Positions 52,537-61,434 of a DNA stretch of 64,000 bases are shown here, piece by piece. The notes below the pieces were generated by a model. That model searched no databases. It was not told where the DNA came from and worked only from the letters and a program-made list of their open reading frames with translations. Origin of the DNA: Streptomyces sp. NBC_00102 (GTDB taxonomy: Bacteria > Actinomycetota > Actinomycetes > Streptomycetales > Streptomycetaceae); contig NZ_JAPEMC010000001.1 of the NCBI RefSeq assembly GCF_026343115.1, positions 3,224,001-3,288,000 of the forward strand. The letters are read 5' to 3'. Each line of letters opens with the position of its first letter. Within the stretch, counting starts at the first letter, position 1. Position numbers and translations under genes: made by a program.

Positions 52537-52946
52537 GAATGACCTCCGATAAAAGTTTCGAGAAAAGAGTCGCGAAAGGAGTCGCCACCACGGACACGAG
52601 GAAGAGTGCGCAGGTCACCGCACCGGACAGCGCGAAACAGCGCACTCCGCACCGGGATTCCGCAGCTCACCGATCTCTCCCTTATCGAGCCAAGGCGCTC
52701 GAATGCGAGGAATTCCGACATCGAGCCGCCCGCCAGCCCCTGCGCCGGATCGAAACATTTCGAATATGTCCCCGCAATTTTCTGGAAACCTAAAGCCCGC
52801 TTTTTCCAGGGTCAATCCCCTTGCACCTACCGATTGCGCGAGGGATGCGCGAGGGCGGCCCCCTCGACGACCGGACGGAGCGGGGCGTGCCCTGGGTCAC
52901 CTCGTATTCCGTTGCCTTCTTCGAACGCTTGTACGAACATGACTTC
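52537..52946. other. Noncoding divergent region, AT-richer
   Basis: The promoter region of the GH115 gene and the prim-pol-like gene. GC falls visibly around 52550-52810. No gene supported, although a GTG at 52887 with GGAGCGGGG could extend the next gene by 20 codons. Confidence 0.4.
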
Positions 52947-53879
52947 ATGGCCCCCACCGACCGGCAGCTCGCCACCCTGGCCCTGGCCCACGCGCTGAAC
53001 GCCGCGGAGCGGGGGCTCCCCGTCATCCCGCTCAACTCCGCCCGGCTCCCCGCGCTGCGTTCACCGCACCCCGGCGGCGCGGCGCGCACCGCCTGCACCG
53101 GCCACTGCGGGCTGCCCGGACACGGAGTACGCGACGCGACCACCGACCCGGCGGCCGTCCGCGCGCTCTTCGCCGCGGCCCCGGACGTCACGGGGTACGG
53201 CATCGCCTGCGGCCAGGGCCCGCACCGCCTGATCGGCATCGACCTGGACGCGGCCACCACCGGCCCGTCCCCGACCAGGGGCCCTGCTCCTGCGGCCGGC
53301 GCCGAAGCGCACGCGGACGCCGCGCTCCGTCAGCTCGCCCTCCAGCACCTCTTCACGATCCCGCCGACCCTCACCGTGCTCACCCCGGCCGGCGGCCGGC
53401 ACCTCTGGCTGTCCGTGCCCGCGGAGGTCGTCGTGGCCGGCTCGGCGAGCCGCCTGGCACCCGGCGTGGACGTCCGGGGCACCGGCGGCTACCTCATCGG
53501 CCCGGGCTCGCTCACCCCCCAGGGCACGTACCGCCTCGCACCGGGCACCGCGCACCTCCCGCCCGCGCCGTGCCCGCGCACCCTGCTGCGGCTGCTCGCT
53601 CCCCCGGTCCGCCCGGCGCGCCGGAGCGGCGGAGCCCGTGCCCCGCGCGGCCCGGAGGACGACGAGGGGCTGGTCCACTTCGTGCGCGCCGCCCGCGCTG
53701 GAGAGCGCAACACCCGGCTGTTCTGGGCCGCCTGCCGTGCGTACGAACACGGCTTCGGCGACGCCCTCGCCGCCGCCCTCACCGAGGCGGCCGTACGCTC
53801 CGGCCTCCCCGTCCACGAGGCCCGCGCCACCCTCGCCTCCGCCGCCCGGCTGACGGCGGGCCGCTCCGAGGCCGCCTGA
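52947..53879 (+). CDS. Bifunctional DNA primase/polymerase (prim-pol) N-terminal domain protein
   Basis: About 310 aa. It starts near MAPTDRQLATLALAHALNAA and ERGLPVIPLNSARLPALRSP, the usual opening of prim-pol proteins. It continues with GYGIACGQGPHRLIGIDLDA (metal-binding Asp-x-Asp), PTLTVLTPAGGRHLWLSVPA and GVDVRGTGGYLIGPGS. In phages this fold is an archaeo-eukaryotic-type primase. In Streptomyces chromosomes stand-alone copies are common and uncharacterised. The C-terminal 100 residues are helical. The start is uncertain (52887 GTG is possible). Confidence 0.82.
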   Translation: MAPTDRQLATLALAHALNAAERGLPVIPLNSARLPALRSPHPGGAARTACTGHCGLPGHGVRDATTDPAAVRALFAAAPDVTGYGIACGQGPHRLIGIDLDAATTGPSPTRGPAPAAGAEAHADAALRQLALQHLFTIPPTLTVLTPAGGRHLWLSVPAEVVVAGSASRLAPGVDVRGTGGYLIGPGSLTPQGTYRLAPGTAHLPPAPCPRTLLRLLAPPVRPARRSGGARAPRGPEDDEGLVHFVRAARAGERNTRLFWAACRAYEHGFGDALAAALTEAAVRSGLPVHEARATLASAARLTAGRSEAA

Positions 53880-54018
53880 GAGCACCGGGGCGGCTGCCGC
53901 GGGACCCCGAGGCGGCGACACGGCCGAGGAGTAGGGTTCTCTCCGGTCTCCGCAGCCCGCAGGACCGGTGCGCGCGAACCCCGTCACGCACACCCCGTCC
54001 GGAGAGATCGGCCCGTTC

Positions 54019-55209
54019 ATGCCCGCCGCAGCGCCCACCACCCGGGAGCACGGCGGCGACGGCACGGCCGCGAACCCCACCGGGAGCCCGCCCCCCGCCC
54101 GTTTCCACGGCGGCCGGTCCGCGCTCCTCGCGGTCGCCCTCTTCCTCTGCGTGCGGGTGCTCTCCCTCGCCGCGCTGGCCGTCCGCGCCGACGCGACCGG
54201 CAAGAGCCCGCGCGTGCTCCTGTCCGAGCGCTGGGACTCCCTCTGGTACACCCGGGTCGCCGAACACGGCTACGCCTTCACCCTGAACGCACCCGACGGC
54301 CGCTCCCTGTCGAGCATGGCCTTCTTCCCCCTGCTCCCCTGGCTGGAGCGGGGCACCCGTGCGGTGACGGGCCTGAGCCTGCCCGCCGCCGGGCTCCTGG
54401 TCACCGCCCTCGCCTCGGTCCTCGCGGCCTGGGGCGTCCACCTCGTGGTGCGGCACTCGTACGGCGACCGGGCCGGAGTCCTCTGCGTGGTGCTGTGGGC
54501 GGCCGTACCGGTCGGGATCGTCCAGTCGATGGCGTACAGCGAGGCCCTCTTCACCGCCCTCGCCGCGTGGGGGCTGCTCTGCGTGCTGCGCGAGCGTTGG
54601 GTGACCGCAGGCGTCCTGGCGAGCCTCGCGGGCCTGACCCGCCCGGTCGGACTGGCCGTCACCGCCGCCCTGTTCCTCGCGGTCTGGCTCCGCCACCGCC
54701 CCGGGACCGGCACGGCCGCCGCGGACCGTACGCGCGCCGTGCTCGGCTGCCTGGTCGCACCGCTCGGGGCCGCCGCGTACATCCTCTGGGTGGGCTCCCG
54801 GCGCGGACACCTGCTGGGCTACCTCGACGTCCAGGACGAGTGGGGCAACGGCTTCGACGGCGGCTGGGCCTTCGCCCGCTTCCTGACCGGCGGCTCCACC
54901 GCGCTCGCCGTACTCGCCCTCGCCGCCCTGCTGCTCCTCGCCTACTGGCCCCACCACGTCGGCGCCAAGCAGCTCCAACCCCCGCCGCTGATCGCCTACT
55001 CGGCCCTCGTCACGCTGCTCGCCATCGGCGCCTCGGGCTACTTCGGTTCCAAACCCCGCCTGCTCCTCCCGGCGTTCCCGCTCCTGATCCCCCTCGCGGT
55101 GGTCCTCGCCAGGCGCCGACCCGCCCTCACCTGGACCGCCCTCACCGCCCTGACCACCGCCTCGGCGGTGTACGGCGCGTACTGGCTCACGGGTTCGGGC
55201 CCGCCGTGA
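54019..55209 (+). CDS. PIG-V-like polyprenyl-linked mannosyltransferase, membrane
   Basis: A 396-aa protein with about nine TMs. After a Pro/Gly-rich head comes TM1 (LLAVALFLCVRVLSLAALAV). The first loop has RWDSLWYTRVAEHGYAF (WDS...Y..IA..GY), typical for GPI mannosyltransferase II-like (PIG-V/Gpi18) proteins. A second motif is SMAFFPLLPWLERGTRAVTG. It probably transfers mannose from polyprenyl-phosphate-mannose on the outer face. ATG at 54019 has GGAGAGATC; GTG at 53968 is an alternative. Confidence 0.85.
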   Translation: MPAAAPTTREHGGDGTAANPTGSPPPARFHGGRSALLAVALFLCVRVLSLAALAVRADATGKSPRVLLSERWDSLWYTRVAEHGYAFTLNAPDGRSLSSMAFFPLLPWLERGTRAVTGLSLPAAGLLVTALASVLAAWGVHLVVRHSYGDRAGVLCVVLWAAVPVGIVQSMAYSEALFTALAAWGLLCVLRERWVTAGVLASLAGLTRPVGLAVTAALFLAVWLRHRPGTGTAAADRTRAVLGCLVAPLGAAAYILWVGSRRGHLLGYLDVQDEWGNGFDGGWAFARFLTGGSTALAVLALAALLLLAYWPHHVGAKQLQPPPLIAYSALVTLLAIGASGYFGSKPRLLLPAFPLLIPLAVVLARRRPALTWTALTALTTASAVYGAYWLTGSGPP

Positions 55210-55248
55210 ACGGTGGTGGCCGGAGCTGTACGTACGGGACCGGAGAGG

Positions 55249-55323
55249 CGGAGCCGGCCGGATTCGAACCGGCGTCCTCACGGTTTTGGAGACCGCGCGC
55301 GACGACCTCTGCGCTACGGCTCC
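55249..55323 (-). tRNA. tRNA-Trp (CCA), atypical
   Basis: 75 nt on the minus strand. Acceptor GGAGCCG pairs with CGGCTCC. D-stem GCGC/GCGC, anticodon stem GCGGT/ACCGT with one G-U, loop CTCCAAA (anticodon CCA), T-arm GCCGGTTCGAATCCGGC; discriminator G. Compared with normal actinobacterial tRNA-Trp the D-arm runs straight into the anticodon stem and the body is unusually GC-rich. It may be a second, specialised tRNA-Trp or a decaying copy. Confidence 0.8.
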
Positions 55324-55501
55324 GCCGACAGGGAGCCTAGAGCTCGGCAGCCGGAGCCGGTAGGGCCAAGCTCAGAAGTCCCTCAAGGCTTTCCGCTTCG
55401 GCTCTCCCGGACACGGGCGGGATGCGACGTTCGTCTTCCCACGCCGTACGGCACACGGTCGCACGGCGGACGACTGCCCACCGGCAGCAGAGGAGACCGA
55501 C

Positions 55502-55612
55502 ATGCTGGCAACGCTGCGCCCCGGCGAAGTGATCGTCATCGTCATCACCTTCGTCGTTCTCGCGGGTCTCGGCGCACTCACCCTCCGGCGGCTCGGGAGC
55601 CGCAACAGGTAG
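55502..55612 (+). CDS. Tiny single-pass membrane protein, 36 aa
   Basis: ATG at 55502 behind GCAGAGGAGACCGAC, a strong ribosome site. The product starts MLATLRPGEVIVIVITFVVL and continues AGLGALTLRRLGSRNR: one TM segment and a basic tail. It ends 5 bp before the convergent ankyrin gene stop. No homologue known to me. Confidence 0.55.
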   Translation: MLATLRPGEVIVIVITFVVLAGLGALTLRRLGSRNR

Positions 55613-55617
55613 CCGCC

Positions 55618-56067
55618 TCAGGGCTCCCGGCGGGCGCACCGGACGGGCGGCACGGGCTGACCGGCCCCACGACGGTGGACTTGGCACGCAAGACGCGTGC
55701 CCCGGAGCTCCATATGGGCTTCGAGGAGCCTGACCGCCAGGTCGTGGCCGGACTGGAAAGCCAGGTGGTACGGGGTCAGGCCCTCCCGGGAAGGCTTCGC
55801 GGGGTCTGCTCCGTAGGCCGGCAGTACCGCGGTGCAGGCGGCGTCCAGAGGATCACCGGTCTGGCGCGCCCCGTCCGACTCGCCGTCGATGGCCCGGATC
55901 AGAGGGGTCCAGCCGTCCTGGCCGACGTAGTGGTCCGGGTCGTGACCCGCGTGCAGGAGCCGGGTCAGCTCCGCCAAGTCGTCCTGGATCACCGCGAGGT
56001 GGACGGGCGACATCTCGTACGGGTCCGCATCGTCGGTCACGGCACGATCCAACCAGGCCGGGTTCAT
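55618..56067 (-). CDS. Ankyrin-repeat protein
   Basis: A 149-aa protein starting MNPAWLDRAVTDDADPYEMS. It has three or four ankyrin repeats: SPVHLAVIQDDLAELTRLLH, DGWTPLIRAIDGES and GLTPYHLAFQSGHDLAVRLL. It is a cytoplasmic protein-protein adaptor. The start at 56067 (GCGCGAGGGC upstream) was chosen over a longer frame. A Pro/Arg-rich tail closes the protein. Confidence 0.85.
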   Translation of the reverse strand: MNPAWLDRAVTDDADPYEMSPVHLAVIQDDLAELTRLLHAGHDPDHYVGQDGWTPLIRAIDGESDGARQTGDPLDAACTAVLPAYGADPAKPSREGLTPYHLAFQSGHDLAVRLLEAHMELRGTRLACQVHRRGAGQPVPPVRCARREP

Positions 56068-56149
56068 GCCCTCGCGCGCGGGCCGGTGGGACCTTGGGGG
56101 ACCCGAGGACCGCGGGGAACGGCGGTCGCCGGCCGACACCGGCCATGCG

Positions 56150-56184
56150 GAAGGCCCCCGACCGATGTACCTGGTCAGGGGCCT
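56150..56184 (-). terminator. Hairpin behind tRNA-Ser(UGA)
   Basis: GGAAGGCCCCCGACC pairs with GGTCAGGGGCCTTC with one mismatch and a 9-nt loop, about 10 bp past the tRNA 3' end. Confidence 0.7.
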
Positions 56185-56194
56185 TCAACCTGCG

Positions 56195-56281
56195 CGGTGG
56201 GTGTGGGATTTGAACCCACGGTCACATCGCTGCGACGACGGTTTTCAAGACCGTTCCCTTAGGCCGCTCGGGCAACCCACC
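56195..56281 (-). tRNA. tRNA-Ser (UGA)
   Basis: An 87-nt class II tRNA on the minus strand. Acceptor GGTGGGT/ACCCACC, discriminator G, anticodon loop CTTGAAA gives UGA. The long variable arm is built around GTCGCAGCGATGTGAC. Confidence 0.96.
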
Positions 56282-56335
56282 CCGATCCCCGGAGCAACGG
56301 GGCCGCCGCCGGGGAACGGCCTACAGCCTAGCCGG

Positions 56336-58099
56336 TCAGCTGTCGCCCTTGCGCTCGCCCAGGGTGAGTTCGACGGTGGACTCCTTGCCGTCGCGCTCGT
56401 AGGTCAACGTGACCCGGTCGCCCGGCTTGTGGGTCCAGATCTCGCCGATGAGGGTCGGGCCGCTGTCGACCGGGGTGTCGTTGAACTTGGTGATGACGTC
56501 GCCCGCCTTCAGGCCCGCCTTGGCGGCCGGACCGTCCGCGGCGACTGCGGAGGTGCCGGAGGAGCCCTGGTCGGAGATGACCGCGCCCTCGCCGTTCTCC
56601 GACATGGTGACCGTGGCGCCGATGACCGGGTAGACGGGCTGGCCGGTCTTGATGAGCTGCTCGGCCACGTTCTTCGCCTGGTTGATCGGGATGGCGAAGC
56701 CGAGGCCGATGGAACCGGCCTGGGTCTGGGCGCTGCTGCCGGTCGACTGGATGGCGGAGTTGATGCCGATGACCGCGCCGGTGGCGTCGAGCAGCGGGCC
56801 GCCGGAGTTGCCCGGGTTGATCGAGGCGTCCGTCTGCAGGGCGCTCATGTAGGAGCTGCTGCTGGAGGAGGAACCGTCGCTGGAGGCGACCGGGCGGTTC
56901 TTCGCGCTGATGATGCCGGTGGTGACCGTGTTGGACAGGCCGAACGGGGCGCCGATCGCGATGGTCGAGTCGCCGACCGCCACGTTGTCGGAGTTGCCGA
57001 GCGCCAGCGGGTTCAGCCCGGACGGCGCGTTCTTGAGCTTGATGACGGCGACGTCGTAGCCCTCGGCGCGGCCGACCACCTCGGCCTCGTACTTCTTGCC
57101 GTCGGAGAAGGTCGCGGTCAGTTTGCCGCTCTCCGCGGCGGAGGCCACCACGTGGTTGTTGGTGAGGATGTGGCCTTCCTTGTCGTACACGAAGCCGGTG
57201 CCCGTGCCGCCCTCGCCGTCACCGTTCTCGGCGTCGATCGTGACCACGCTGGGGAGGGACTTGGCGGCCACTCCGGCCACGGTGCCGTCGGCGCGCTTGA
57301 GGGCCTTGGGGCTGTCGGAGGCACTGATCGTCGTGGACCCGCCGGAGCCGCCGTCGTTGCTGTCGGCGGCCCAGAAGCCCAGTGCGCCACCGATGCCGCC
57401 CGCGACGAGCGCCGTCGCCGCGACCAGTGCCACGAGCCCGCTCGCCCGGCGCTTGCCGGGACCCTTGGGGGCCTGCTCGGCGGAGGCGCCCCAGACCTCG
57501 CCGCCGTTGCCGTCGCCTCCACCGGCGTACGCCGGTACGGCCGGCGGGGCCGGGGGCGGCCACGAACCGGCGGGCGCGGCGGTGTGCGGCGCCGGGTAGT
57601 CCGGAGCGGCCTGCGGGGCCGGGTAGGCGGGGGCGGGCGTGTGCGGGGCGGGGTAGTCCGGGGAGTGCGGCGGGAGGGGCTGCGTCGCGTCGGCCGCCGG
57701 GGCGTGCGCGGGCGGCTGCGGCTGCTCCTGCGCCGGTGCCTGCGTGGGCTCGACGACCGGCTGCACGGCCGTCGGCTGCTCCTCGGCCGGAGCAGCCGGA
57801 GCGGCCGGAGCGGGGTTGGTGCCGTACGGTCCGGCGGGCTCGGCCGACGGGGAGGTGTCGTCGGCCCGGCCGTCCGCGTACGGCGGTTCCTGGGGCTGCT
57901 CGGCGTGCGCGGCGGGCCCGGTGGAGCCCTGCGCGGCCCGAGCCGTGTCGTCGTGAGCCGCCGTCGCCGGCGCCTCGGACGTCGGGGGCGCCTCCCGGCG
58001 GGGGTCCTCAGGAGCGGCGGCCGGCACAGGAGGTACTGACGGAGCGGGCGGTACGGCGGGGACCGCGGCGCCCTCGTGGCCCTCGTTCTCGGTGCTCAC
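56336..58099 (-). CDS. HtrA/DegP-like membrane serine protease with PDZ domain
   Basis: A 587-aa protein. A 215-residue Pro/Ala/Gln-rich cytoplasmic head comes first. One TM follows (ASGLVALVAATALVAGGIGG), then a trypsin-like domain outside with catalytic His (HILTNNHVVAS), Asp (GYDVAVIKL) and Ser (SINPGNSGGPLLDAT). A C-terminal PDZ domain has GPAAKAGLKAGDVITKFNDT. It is typical of Streptomyces HtrA-type quality-control proteases. GTG at 58099 with GAGGAG upstream. Four serines and more run between the protease lobes (SSDGSSSSSSSY). Confidence 0.95.
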   Translation of the reverse strand: MSTENEGHEGAAVPAVPPAPSVPPVPAAAPEDPRREAPPTSEAPATAAHDDTARAAQGSTGPAAHAEQPQEPPYADGRADDTSPSAEPAGPYGTNPAPAAPAAPAEEQPTAVQPVVEPTQAPAQEQPQPPAHAPAADATQPLPPHSPDYPAPHTPAPAYPAPQAAPDYPAPHTAAPAGSWPPPAPPAVPAYAGGGDGNGGEVWGASAEQAPKGPGKRRASGLVALVAATALVAGGIGGALGFWAADSNDGGSGGSTTISASDSPKALKRADGTVAGVAAKSLPSVVTIDAENGDGEGGTGTGFVYDKEGHILTNNHVVASAAESGKLTATFSDGKKYEAEVVGRAEGYDVAVIKLKNAPSGLNPLALGNSDNVAVGDSTIAIGAPFGLSNTVTTGIISAKNRPVASSDGSSSSSSSYMSALQTDASINPGNSGGPLLDATGAVIGINSAIQSTGSSAQTQAGSIGLGFAIPINQAKNVAEQLIKTGQPVYPVIGATVTMSENGEGAVISDQGSSGTSAVAADGPAAKAGLKAGDVITKFNDTPVDSGPTLIGEIWTHKPGDRVTLTYERDGKESTVELTLGERKGDS

Positions 58100-58296
58100 A
58101 GCTCTTTACTCCTCGGTTCCACTCGGCATTCGGCAAGAGATCCGCTCTGCAGTGTCTGGCCCAAGCTTTGCCCAGAACACGTCAGGCCACTGTAAGCAGG
58201 ACCTGTGCATCCGCACACCAATCTTTACATCAGACAAAACGGCACTCCCGGTACCAGGAACCCACGACCGCCGCGTCGCGGTGACACCATGACGCG

Positions 58297-59124
58297 GTGA
58301 CCGACGCGCGACAGCCCTCCAGCACGCCTCCCATCCAGGTCGTGGCCCATCGCGGAGCCTCCGACGACGCCCCCGAGCACACTCTGGCCGCGTACCGGAA
58401 AGCCATCGAGGACGGCGCCGACGCGCTGGAGTGCGATGTCCGGCTCACCGCCGACGGACAGCTCGTCTGCGTGCACGACCGCCGGGTCAACCGCACCTCC
58501 AACGGGCGGGGCGCGGTCTCCGCGCTCGAACTCTCGGAACTCGCCGCGCTCGACTTCGGCTCGTGGAAGGACCGCGAGGAGTCCCCCGACTGGGACCCGG
58601 TGGCCGGCGAGCTCACCTCCGTACTCACCCTGGAACGCCTGCTGGAGCTCGTCACCGAGGTACGGGCGGCGGGCCGGCCGGTCCAACTCGCCATCGAGAC
58701 CAAGCACCCCACCCGATGGGCCGGGCAGGTCGAGGAGCGGCTGCTGCGACTGCTCAACGAGTTCGGCCTCGACGCCCCGCCGGCCGAGGGGCCCTCGGCC
58801 GTCCGCGTCATGAGCTTCTCCGCCCGGTCCCTGCACCGGGTCCGCACGGCCGCCCCCACGCTGCCCACCGTCTACCTGATGCAGTTCCTCACGCCCCGGC
58901 TGCGGGACGGGCGGCTGCCCGCCGGCGCCCGGATCGCCGGGCCGGGCCTCCGGATCGTACGCAACCACCCCGACTACGTCCGCCGGCTGCACAAGGCCGG
59001 GCACCAGGTTCACGTCTGGACCGTGAACGAGCCGGAGGACGTGGCGCTCTGCGCAGAGCTGGGGATCGAGGCCATCATCACCAACCGCCCGAAACGGGTC
59101 CTTTCCCAACTCGGACGCCCGTAA
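58297..59124 (+). CDS. Glycerophosphodiester phosphodiesterase
   Basis: A 275-aa TIM-barrel enzyme (GDPD/GlpQ family). IQVVAHRGASDDAPEHTLAA has the catalytic His-Arg and metal Glu; ALECDVRLTADGQLVCVHDR has metal Glu/Asp and the second catalytic His. QLAIETKHP and VHVWTVNEPEDVALCAELGI are family hallmarks. No signal peptide, so it is presumably cytosolic and hydrolyses glycerophosphodiesters to glycerol-3-phosphate. GTG at 58297. About 200 bp separate it from the divergent htrA-like gene. Confidence 0.94.
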   Translation: MTDARQPSSTPPIQVVAHRGASDDAPEHTLAAYRKAIEDGADALECDVRLTADGQLVCVHDRRVNRTSNGRGAVSALELSELAALDFGSWKDREESPDWDPVAGELTSVLTLERLLELVTEVRAAGRPVQLAIETKHPTRWAGQVEERLLRLLNEFGLDAPPAEGPSAVRVMSFSARSLHRVRTAAPTLPTVYLMQFLTPRLRDGRLPAGARIAGPGLRIVRNHPDYVRRLHKAGHQVHVWTVNEPEDVALCAELGIEAIITNRPKRVLSQLGRP

Positions 59125-59276
59125 CGACCGCCTTGGGACCCGTCACGGGGAGTGCACCGGCGCATTCCGTACGTGTCGAGCCGTTACGAGTGCGTCACCA
59201 GAGATGCTTCGACCGGTTTCCGGCGCAGCTCAGAGGGGCATCCCCTTCGTGGCGTGGGGCAAAGGAGGTCTCGGGG

Positions 59277-59882
59277 GTGACGTTGGTGGTGGCACAAGAA
59301 GTGCCCACGTCGTCGAGCATGGCCGTTCCTCACGGCCCTGCGGGCGTGAGGCAGGCGCGGCACCGTATGCGCGCACAACTGCGGGACAACGGGGTCTCGG
59401 ACACGGTCGTCGACGACGCGGTCCTGATCCTTTCCGAACTCCTCAGCAACGCCTGCCGGCACGGCAGACCGCTGGGGCAGCACGTGGACGTCGGTGACGG
59501 CGACGTCCGCGCCGCGTGGCACGTGGACCGCCGGGGCGGCCTCACCGTGGAGGTCACGGACGGCGGCGGGCCCACCCGGCCCGTTCCCTCCACCCCCTCG
59601 GTGACGGCTCGGGGCGGTCGCGGGCTGAACATCATCAGTGCCCTCTCCGAGAAGTGGGGCGTCAGGGACGACGCCCCGGGCGAGGTCACGGTCTGGGCGC
59701 TGGTGGCGGCGGAGGAGCGGTTCGACGGCCTGGAAGGGCTCGACGGCCTCGACGGCCTCACCCGGCTGAACTCCGGTGCCGGGCACCCGGGTCTCGAAGG
59801 GCTCCCCGGGTTCGGAGGGCTGCCGGGATTCGACGGCCTCCCCGGCTTCGACGAGCTGTCCGCCCTCGACGACGCGAGCTGA
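59277..59882 (+). CDS. GHKL ATP-binding regulator with Leu-Pro-Gly-Phe repeat tail
   Basis: A 201-aa HATPase_c protein of the SpoIIAB/RsbW-like group. N-box ILSELLSNACRHGRPLGQHV, DGGGP, and G-box ARGGRGLNIISALSEKWGVR. These orphan kinases are numerous in Streptomyces and may act on sigma or anti-anti-sigma factors. GTG at 59277 has AAAGGAGGT 8 bp upstream. The last 50 residues form a low-complexity series of GLEGL, GLDGL and LPGFDG units, unusual for the family. Confidence 0.88.
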   Translation: MTLVVAQEVPTSSSMAVPHGPAGVRQARHRMRAQLRDNGVSDTVVDDAVLILSELLSNACRHGRPLGQHVDVGDGDVRAAWHVDRRGGLTVEVTDGGGPTRPVPSTPSVTARGGRGLNIISALSEKWGVRDDAPGEVTVWALVAAEERFDGLEGLDGLDGLTRLNSGAGHPGLEGLPGFGGLPGFDGLPGFDELSALDDAS

Positions 59883-60102
59883 GAACGGCGCGCGCCGCAG
59901 CGGACGCGCCCACCGCGGCGCCGCGGCTCGACGGAGCCGCACGACACGACCGGGCACGATCCCGGTGGCAGAGCCGGACGACGGAGCCCGGCACCGAACC
60001 CACGTACCGGAACCACGCACCGGAACGGGCGCCCGAGGCGCCCCCCGAATGCGTGGGCGGCGGTCGGTTCCGGGGCGCGGGAGGCACTAGGCTCGCGCCT
60101 CA

Positions 60103-60265
60103 GAGCCTGTCGGGCGACCTCTGACCGGGTGGCCAGGGCCTGGCACGCACGCCTCCCGCGTTGCCGGAATGCCCCCGTAGCTCCGCTACGAGACCATCCC
60201 GGCGCCTTGGAATCGCACGCACCGGGCCCCGCCCTCCATCCGGTCGAAGATCACCCGACAGGCTC
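60103..60265. mobile_element. MITE-like element, 163 bp
   Basis: Flanked by 15-bp inverted repeats with one mismatch: GAGCCTGTCGGGCGA (60103-60117) and TCACCCGACAGGCTC (60251-60265). It has no coding capacity. The interior (such as GGAATCGCACGCACCGGGCC) matches, from memory, a sequence recurring between genes in streptomycete genomes. It sits 36 bp upstream of the DUF5926 gene, so it may supply or block its promoter. The target duplication is not clear. Confidence 0.7.
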
Positions 60266-60301
60266 CCAGACCGCACCGTCGCAACCGGGAGAATGCCGAC
60301 C

Positions 60302-61270
60302 ATGGCCAAGAAGCGCCCTCAGACGACCAAGGCCGCCAAGCCGCAGGTGAGGGACGGGGAGATCCCCGTCGTCGGGGCCCGCGAGCCCTGCCCCTGCGGT
60401 TCGGGACGCCGGTACAAGGCGTGTCACGGCCGCACCGCCGCGCACGCGGTCACCGAGCTGGTCCAGCGCCCCTTCGAGGGGCTGCCCGGGGAGTGCGACT
60501 GGGTCGCGCTGCGCGAGCTGGTGCCCGCGGCGACCGTACCGCTGACGCTGAAGGACGGACTGCCCGAGGGCGTCCCCTCCGTCACCCTCGCGACCGTGCT
60601 GCCGATGGCGTGGCCGGCGCTCCGCCGCGACGACGGCTCCGTCCTGCTCGCCCTGCAGAACGACACCTCCTCCGGTGACCTCAGCCGTGGCCTGGCCGAC
60701 GCCCTCCAGCAGGCGCTGGAGGCGGCGCCCGGTACGCCGATCGCCGCCCGCCGGGTCTCGGCCGAGGGTCCGCGCCTGCAGGACCTGCTCGCCGCGGACG
60801 CGCCGTTCGAGCCCGTCGTCCACTCGGGCTTCGAGTTCTGGGTGCCGGACGCGGAGAACGCCACGGCCGAGGTGACAGCTTCCCTGGAGCGCGCCAACGA
60901 GGCGGCGATCCCGACCGCGCTGCTCTCCTCCGTGGACGCGGCGTACTGGTGCGAGACCCCGGAGAAGAACCACCTCCGCTGGGTCATGCCGCACCCCGAG
61001 GAGAAGCTCCTCGACGCGCTCGCCCGGCTGCACGCGGCCGGCGAGACCTCGATCGGCGAGGGGACGCGGCTGGTCGGCTCGTTCCGCGCGCACGGTCTCG
61101 TCGTCCCGGTGTGGGACCTGCCGAGCGCCATGACCGCCGAGGAGTGCGAGAAGCCCGCGGCCGAGTTCGCCGAGCGGCTCGCCGGAGCGCTGGCCTCCGA
61201 GGCTCCGCTGACCGCCGAGGAGCGCCGGGCGCGCGGTGGGCTCACCAACCGCCAGGTGACGCTCAGCTGA
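60302..61270 (+). CDS. DUF5926 family protein with SEC-C motif
   Basis: A 322-aa protein. After a Lys-rich head ([15 protein letters not shown]) comes the SEC-C zinc motif [15 protein letters not shown] (about 30-45). A large alpha/beta domain follows, with no catalytic motif I can name ([40 protein letters not shown]). SEC-C motifs bind zinc and often serve as protein-binding modules. ATG at 60302; the ribosome site GGGAGAATG is good. Confidence 0.9.
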   Translation: MAKKRPQTTKAAKPQVRDGEIPVVGAREPCPCGSGRRYKACHGRTAAHAVTELVQRPFEGLPGECDWVALRELVPAATVPLTLKDGLPEGVPSVTLATVLPMAWPALRRDDGSVLLALQNDTSSGDLSRGLADALQQALEAAPGTPIAARRVSAEGPRLQDLLAADAPFEPVVHSGFEFWVPDAENATAEVTASLERANEAAIPTALLSSVDAAYWCETPEKNHLRWVMPHPEEKLLDALARLHAAGETSIGEGTRLVGSFRAHGLVVPVWDLPSAMTAEECEKPAAEFAERLAGALASEAPLTAEERRARGGLTNRQVTLS

Positions 61271-61394
61271 CAGTGACGAACCGCGGGTCCGTCCGGTGAC
61301 TCGCGTCACAACAGGCCGTTCCGACGAGTAAATCCCCGCCCTCACAGGCGAGATCGAATTTGCGAACGGCAGATCTCTTGTTACGGTTCTGAAA

Positions 61395-61434
61395 GCCCGG
61401 TCGCTGGTGCATCCCCCGTCGCCAGCGATCGGGC
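61395..61434. ncRNA. Structured noncoding hairpin of unknown role
   Basis: GCCCGGTCGCTGG (61395-61407) and CCAGCGATCGGGC (61422-61434) pair over 13 bp with one G-T, around a 14-nt loop TGCATCCCCCGTCG. It lies in about 800 bp of noncoding DNA, 125 bp after the DUF5926 stop. It may be a terminator or a small-RNA/leader element. The DNA from 61435 to 62075 shows no supported gene; 61790-61990 is relatively AT-rich. Confidence 0.4.
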
